Assembly: GCA_029213105.1 (NCBI GenBank)
Contig: JARGNS010000303.1
Location: forward strand, 1-5,086
Length of the DNA stretch: 5,086 nt
From: Planctomycetota bacterium
GTDB lineage: Bacteria > Planctomycetota > PLA2 > JAEUHO01
Direction of reading: 5' to 3'
Shown here: positions 1-5,086 of the stretch, one piece after another
Position numbering within the stretch: position 1 is the stretch's first letter
Layout of the letters: each line of letters opens with the position of its first letter
Notes under the pieces: model-generated
Databases searched by the model: none
The model's input: only the letters and a program-made list of their open reading frames with translations
Told to the model about the DNA's origin: nothing
Made by a program: the position numbers and the translations under genes

Positions 1-614
1 TCCGTGAGGGCCAGGGTCTCGCGCACGTTGTGGTCCGTCAGGAGGATGGCGATGCCCTTGCTCTCCTTGAGGCGCCGCAGGATGCCCTGGATCTCCTGGA
101 CGGTGATCGGATCCACGCCGGCGAACGGCTCGTCGAGCAGCAGCAGGGCCGGGTCGTGGACCAGGGAGCGGGCGATCTCCAGCCGGCGGCGCTCGCCGCC
201 CGACAGGACCTCGGCGCGGCTGGTGCGGACCTTCTCGAGCTCCAGCTCGCCGATGAGGGTGTCCATGCGTGCCTTGCGGTCGGCCCGGCTGAGGCGGACC
301 GTCTCGAGCACGGCGAGCAGGTTGTCCTCGACCGTCATCCGCCGGAAGATGCTCGGCTCCTGCGGCAGGTACGCGATCCCGCGGCGGGCCCGCTTGTAGA
401 TCGGCAGCCGTGTGATGTCCTTGTCCTCGAGGTACACCGCGCCTTCGTCCGGGCGCACCATGCCGACGACCATCCGGAACGACGTCGTCTTGCCGGCACC
501 GTTGGGGCCGAGCAGGCCGACGATCTCGCCGGGGCTCACCTGGAAGCCCACTTCGTCCACGACGCGGCGCTGCCGGTAGGACTTCACGAGCTTGCGTGCT
601 TCGAGCAGGGCCAT
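1..614 (-). CDS. lptB: LptB, LPS export ABC transporter ATP-binding protein (3' end cut by window edge)
   Basis: This is the cytoplasmic ATPase that powers the LptB2FG complex, which extracts lipopolysaccharide from the inner membrane and pushes it along the Lpt bridge to the outer membrane. The translation from the ATG at 614 begins MALLEARKLVKSYRQRR and gives 204 codons before the window ends; family members are about 240 residues, so roughly the last 35-40 are missing. Visible motifs are Walker A GPNGAGKT (36-43), the Q-loop in YLPQEPSIFRR (82-92, Q85), the signature LSGGERRRLEIAR (137-149), Walker B LLLLDEP with catalytic E162 (157-163), D-loop AGVDP (165-169) and switch histidine H195 in TDHNVRET. 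The QEPSIFRR and DEPFAGVDPI stretches are diagnostic of LptB rather than a generic ABC ATPase. It lies 52 nt downstream of lepB. No Shine-Dalgarno sequence precedes the ATG; a TAGAAT box ends 8 nt upstream instead. Identity is near certain. Confidence 0.96.
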   Translation of the reverse strand, partial: MALLEARKLVKSYRQRRVVDEVGFQVSPGEIVGLLGPNGAGKTTSFRMVVGMVRPDEGAVYLEDKDITRLPIYKRARRGIAYLPQEPSIFRRMTVEDNLLAVLETVRLSRADRKARMDTLIGELELEKVRTSRAEVLSGGERRRLEIARSLVHDPALLLLDEPFAGVDPITVQEIQGILRRLKESKGIAILLTDHNVRETLALT

Positions 615-622
615 GGCGGGCG

Positions 623-628
623 ATTCTA
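623..628 (-). promoter_or_regulatory. Candidate -10 promoter element (TAGAAT) just upstream of lptB
   Basis: On the minus strand TAGAAT, a 5/6 match to the sigma-70 -10 consensus TATAAT, ends 8 nt before the lptB ATG, with flanks giving CTAGAATC. The same octamer sits 9 nt before lepA. A -10 box this close to the start codon would place transcription initiation at or within a few bases of the ATG, giving a leaderless or near-leaderless mRNA; this agrees with the absence of a GGAGG-like site. No TTGACA-like -35 is visible at 16-18 nt spacing, where the sequence is nearly all G and C. Function is inferred from position and recurrence only. Confidence 0.4.
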
Positions 629-650
629 GCGGGCTCGCGGGCGGCCCGCC

Positions 651-684
651 CAGTGAATGAGGCCGATTAGTGAATGAACCCGAT
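651..684 (-). repeat. 17-nt imperfect tandem duplication across the lepB stop codon
   Basis: Read on the minus strand, two adjacent 17-nt units, ATCGGGTTCATTCACTA (684-668) and ATCGGCCTCATTCACTG (667-651), match at 14 of 17 positions and share the 9-mer TCATTCACT. The first unit encodes the final IGFIH residues and the first two bases of the lepB TAA stop codon; the second lies just beyond it and in another frame reads IGLIH. This looks like a past slippage or short duplication of the lepB 3' end. No hairpin or U-tract accompanies it, so it is not an obvious terminator. Confidence 0.7.
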
Positions 685-2210
685 GCGGCCGGGGAACTCC
701 GGGTTCCAGGGCCAGAACACGAGGAAGGCGCGGCCGACGATGAGGTCGCGGTGGACGAACGGTGCGGAGGAGGTCTCGCTCCCGCGCTCCGGGTCCTCGT
801 CTTCCTCGAACCATGTGCGCGGCAGCCCGTCCACGTCGGTGACGCGCTTGGGGGTGCGGTCCGCGTCGTACTCGCTGTCGAGGTAGTCGGGCGAACTGGC
901 GTAGTCGTAGCGGATCGTACGGTCGCCGATCAAATGCTGCGTGACCGTGCGCCAGCGGCGGCTGTCGCTGCTGTTGCGGGTGTTGTCGCCGAGCATGAAG
1001 TACGAGTCCGCGGGGACCGTGACGCCGCTGCGGCGCGCCCCCGGGTTCGCGTCCCACGAGTTCTCGTAGCGCAGGTCGCGGTCGACGTGCATGGCTTCGA
1101 CGAAGAGCGCGCCGCCTTCGGCTTCCAGTTGGAAGCGCTGATCCCCGGCGTCGTCCCGTGTCTCGGGGAAGCGGCGCCCGTCCTTCAGCTCGACGAGCTC
1201 CACGCCATCGACATGGGCGTAGAGGCGCCCGTCGACGTACTCCATTTCGACGTCGTAGCTGCGTCCCGCCTCCAGGCGCACCGGCAGGGCGCTCTGGGCC
1301 ACGACGCCCGTGTCCCGGCGGATGAAGGCCTCCGAGCCGCCTTCTTCGGAGCTGAGCGTCATGACGGCGAGGTACGAGCCGTCGGCCCGCCAGCGGATGG
1401 AGAGCCGCGTGGGCGGGGTCGGGGCGGCCTTCCCGGACTTGGCGTCGACCTCGGCCGCGGGCAGGCGGACCCGCATGCGGAAGCGTACGTCGCGCACGAG
1501 CTCGCCCGCGTTGCCGGAGGTGCCCCACGAGTCCGGGCGCGTGTGCTCGAGGATGTTGTTGCGGTTGCGCAGGCGCGCGAGCGCCCCGCCCTCGTAGGCG
1601 AAGCGATCGTGGCTCTCCAGCCGCCAGCCGTTGGCCGCGCCTTCGCCGGCGCGCCAGAAGTCCTCGACGCGGCCGTTGCGGCTGTCGAAGGGGTTGTCGG
1701 GGTCGTCCTCGTCGTCGGGGACGCTGCTGGGCGGCGGCGGGTAGACCGCGCGGTAGAAGTGCTCGCGGATCGGGCGCGGCTTCTGCGGGATGCGCAGGTC
1801 CGCCTCACCCAACTCGTCGCCGGCCGGGCGCACCCAGAGGTCGCCATCGTCGGAGATCTGTCCGTGTTCGTTCGGGAGGAACGCGATGCGCTTGATGAAG
1901 TTGCGCGCGCGGTTGAGGGGATAGCGGAAGACGATGACGTCGAAGCGCTCCGGGTCCGTGAAGAGGAAGGACCACTTGTCGACCAGGATGCGGTCGCCCT
2001 CGCCGCGCTCGTTGTCCGACTCGCCCATCAGCGTCGGATACATCGAGGACGTGGGGATCTTGAACGCCTCGACGCAGAAGTGCTTGATGATCAGCGCCAT
2101 CACGACGGCGACGGCGATGGCCTCGAGGTTGTCCTTCAGGAAGGCGATCCCACTGTCGCGGGCGGTGTGGGAGCGCGAGGGAGCATCGGCGCGGGGCTGG
2201 GCCGGCTCGT

Positions 2211-2214
<4 letters not shown>
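667..2214 (-). CDS. lepB: Signal peptidase I (leader peptidase), large form with inserted beta-rich domain
   Basis: This membrane-bound Ser/Lys protease removes signal peptides from exported preproteins on the outer face of the inner membrane. The 515 residues compare with 324 in E. coli and fewer than 200 in Bacillus-type enzymes. A single hydrophobic segment (about 33-47) is followed by the catalytic-serine box FKIPTSSMYPTL (51-62, S57), the lysine box RNFIKRIAFLPNE (104-116, K108) and box E LGDNTRNSSDSRRW (408-421, with S415, D417 and R419 matching E. coli S278, D280 and R282). The C-terminal VGRAFLVFWPW (493-503) is typical. All catalytic elements are intact. Extra length lies mainly in a region around 182-385 and in an acidic loop around 441-485. 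The start is GTG, overlapping the lepA stop as GTGA; a weak GAGGGG lies 11 nt upstream, so translational coupling to lepA is likely. The N-terminus before the membrane segment is short and charged, consistent with a cytoplasmic start. Confidence 0.95.
1060..1671 (-). other. Inserted concanavalin/LamG-like beta-sandwich region within lepB
   Basis: Residues of about 182-385 of the signal peptidase, between the lysine box and box E, lack protease motifs and read as alternating beta strands. Examples are VRFRMRVRL (242-250 approx.), RLSIRWRADGSYLAVMTL (270-287), AGRSYDVEMEYVDGRLYAHV (316-335) followed by DGVELVEL, and a last strand FQLEAEGGALFVEAMHVDRD (361-380). The pattern 'long strand, then DG-x-L-Y-x-x-V-D-G' followed by a final strand is what LamG and 3-keto-disaccharide-hydrolase (DUF1080-type) jelly rolls show. 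The insertion point corresponds to the E. coli domain II, also a beta-rich insert, but this one is about twice as long and of different character. The fold assignment is by eye; sugar or peptidoglycan binding would be speculation. Confidence 0.55.
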
Positions 2215-4043
<1,829 letters not shown>

Positions 4044-4052
4044 GAGAGCGGG

Positions 4053-4058
4053 ATTCTA
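4053..4058 (-). promoter_or_regulatory. Candidate -10 promoter element (TAGAAT) just upstream of lepA
   Basis: Minus-strand TAGAAT, in the context CCTAGAATCCCGC, lies in the 23-nt rdgB-lepA gap and ends 9 nt before the lepA ATG. It shares the octamer CTAGAATC with the element before lptB. If it is a -10 box, lepA-lepB would have its own near-leaderless promoter inside the operon. No convincing -35 hexamer is visible; the corresponding positions fall within the end of rdgB. Confidence 0.4.
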
Positions 4059-4066
4059 GGCCGGGT

Positions 4067-4672
4067 TCACAGGCTCGCGGCGAGCTTGCGGAGGGCCTGC
4101 CCTCGATGACTGACCGCATTCTTGGCCTCGGGGGCCAGTTCGGACAGGCGGCAGCCGCTCGGCGGGTGGAAAAAGTACGGGTCGTAGCCGAAGCCGCCGG
4201 CGCCCAGGGCGGGCCAGCGCAAGACCCCTTCGACCCGGCCCTCGGCCTGCGCGACGATCGTGCCGTCCGGCAGGGCGATCACCACGACACAGACGAAGGC
4301 GGCGGCGGGGTCCTCGACGCCCAGCGCCGTGAGCCGCTCGACGAGCAGGGCATTGTTGTCGTCGTCCGTGGCGTTCTCGCCCGCGTAGCGCGCCGAGTGG
4401 ACCCCTGGCGCGCCGTCCAGGACCTCGACCGCCAGGCCGGAGTCGTCGGCCAGGGCGGGGGCGCCGAGCGCCGCTGCCGCGGATCGGGCCTTGAGGATCG
4501 CGTTGGCCCGGAACGTCTCGCCGTCCTCCACCACCTCCGGCAGGTCCGGGGCGGGACGGATGTCGAGCCCGGTCGAGGCCAGGATCGCCGCGATCTCCTG
4601 CGCCTTGTGCGCGTTCGTCGTCGCGACGTAGACGGGGCCGTCCCGCACGCCCGGGGCGCGTTCCGCGCTCAT
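4067..4672 (-). CDS. rdgB: RdgB/HAM1 family XTP/dITP diphosphatase
   Basis: This cytosolic house-cleaning enzyme hydrolyses non-canonical purine nucleotides (dITP, ITP, XTP) to the monophosphate and pyrophosphate, keeping deaminated bases out of DNA and RNA. The 201 residues match the usual 190-205. The N-terminal substrate loop reads VATTNAHKAQE (16-26; family pattern T-x-N-x-x-K, here with His where Gly is common). It is followed by FRANAILKAR (54-63), the metal/catalytic ADDSGLAV (75-82), GAPGVHSARYAGE (87-99), GAGGFGYDPYF (157-167) and the C-terminal SHRGQAL (188-194). I chose the ATG at 4672 because it forms an ATGA overlap with the rph stop and puts the first strand 13 residues in. The same open frame runs upstream to 5011, but that part is antiparallel noise inside rph. 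No Shine-Dalgarno sequence is visible, so translation is probably coupled to rph. The rph-rdgB neighbourhood is common in bacteria and supports the call. Confidence 0.96.
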   Translation of the reverse strand: MSAERAPGVRDGPVYVATTNAHKAQEIAAILASTGLDIRPAPDLPEVVEDGETFRANAILKARSAAAALGAPALADDSGLAVEVLDGAPGVHSARYAGENATDDDNNALLVERLTALGVEDPAAAFVCVVVIALPDGTIVAQAEGRVEGVLRWPALGAGGFGYDPYFFHPPSGCRLSELAPEAKNAVSHRGQALRKLAASL

Positions 4673-5086
4673 GCCAGCGGTACGGCCAGCGCGGCGCGGG
4701 CCGCTTCCATGGCGTCGTCGATGCCCTTGCGGCTGAGGCCGAGGATCGCCTCGAGCTCCTGGGGCGTGAACGGGCGGGTCTCGCCCGTGCCCTGGAGCTC
4801 GAGGAAGTGCCCGCCGGCGGTCATGATCACGTTCATGTCCACGTCGGCGCGGTGATCCTCGGAGTAGTCCAGGTCCACGAGCGCCTCGCCGCCGACGATG
4901 CCCGCCGAGATCGCGCCGAGGGGCTCGCGAATCGGCCACTGGTTGAGCGGCTTCTTGAACTTGTAGGTCTTCAGCGCGTCGCAGAGCGCCACGTAGGCGG
5001 CGTTCACGCACGCCGTGCGTGTGCCGCCGTCGGCCTGCATCACGTCGCAGTCGAGCCAGATCGTGCGGGCGCCGAGTGCCTGCATG
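4669..5086 (-). CDS. rph: RNase PH, C-terminal part (5' end cut by window edge)
   Basis: RNase PH is a phosphate-dependent 3'-5' exoribonuclease that trims nucleotides after the CCA end of tRNA precursors and takes part in rRNA decay; it works as a ring-shaped hexamer. The window holds the last 138 codons of a protein normally about 240 residues long. The first visible codon, an ATG at 5085, is internal, since the region corresponds to roughly residue 100 onward. Recognisable stretches are LDCDVMQADGGTRTA (11-25 of the visible part), GAISAGIVGGEALVDLDYSE (57-76) and DHRADVDMNVIMT (77-89), in which D77 and D83 match the catalytic aspartate pair. LELQGTGETRPFTPQEL (95-111) and a C-terminal helix follow. 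The stop overlaps the rdgB start by 4 nt. The visible part shows no frameshift or lost catalytic residue. Confidence 0.97.
   Translation of the reverse strand, partial: MQALGARTIWLDCDVMQADGGTRTACVNAAYVALCDALKTYKFKKPLNQWPIREPLGAISAGIVGGEALVDLDYSEDHRADVDMNVIMTAGGHFLELQGTGETRPFTPQELEAILGLSRKGIDDAMEAARAALAVPLA

Noticed and set aside
631..651. GC-rich inverted repeats in the lepB-lptB gap as a rho-independent terminator
   Set aside because: Stems of 5-6 bp such as GGGCG/CGCCC can be drawn, but no U-tract follows and the sequence leads directly into the lptB start. In sequence this GC-rich, such stems arise easily by chance.
626..1528. Minus-strand open frame of 300 codons within lepB in another frame
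   Set aside because: Its translation is Arg/Pro/His/Gly-rich noise overlapping the protease insert and box E; no start context or family match.
4106..4855. Plus-strand open frame opposite rdgB and rph
   Set aside because: Antisense shadow; both minus-strand genes have full family motifs.
4673..5011. N-terminal extension of the rdgB frame
   Set aside because: The frame is open upstream to 5011 but this part is Arg/Gly/His-rich, out-of-frame translation of rph. RdgB begins naturally at the ATG at 4672, overlapping the rph stop.

Overview
The window is a compact, very GC-rich stretch of bacterial chromosome with all five genes on the minus strand. In transcription order (right to left) they are rph (RNase PH, 5' end outside the window), rdgB (inosine/xanthosine triphosphate pyrophosphatase), lepA (elongation factor 4), lepB (an unusually large signal peptidase I) and lptB (ATPase of the lipopolysaccharide exporter, 3' end outside the window). 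There is almost no non-coding DNA: rph/rdgB overlap by 4 nt (ATGA), rdgB/lepA are 23 nt apart, lepA/lepB overlap by 4 nt (GTGA), and lepB/lptB are 52 nt apart. The long plus-strand open frames are antisense shadows of these genes, as expected at high GC.

The organism is probably a diderm bacterium: lptB implies an outer membrane carrying LPS or a similar glycolipid. The oversized signal peptidase, with a sugar-binding-like beta-sandwich region inserted between its catalytic boxes, would fit Planctomycetota or a neighbouring high-GC lineage. That placement is inference and cannot be proven from this window. Nothing suggests a mobile element, phage, CRISPR array or recent transfer; all genes share the same GC-rich codon style.

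Functionally this is a housekeeping cluster. rph and rdgB act in tRNA 3'-end/RNA metabolism and nucleotide-pool cleaning, lepA in translation, lepB in protein export, and lptB in outer-membrane biogenesis. lepA-lepB is the classical pair, and rph-rdgB adjacency is also common.

Three observations merit a second look. First, lepB has a region of about 200 residues resembling a concanavalin/LamG or 3-keto-disaccharide-hydrolase fold between its lysine and box-E motifs. Second, the same TAGAAT element, flanked as CTAGAATC, lies 8-9 nt upstream of the start codons of lptB and lepA, the only two genes here that do not overlap an upstream gene. Neither has a visible Shine-Dalgarno sequence, which suggests near-leaderless internal promoters. 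Third, a 17-nt imperfect tandem duplication spans the lepB stop codon. I see no evidence of an entirely new multi-gene system here.
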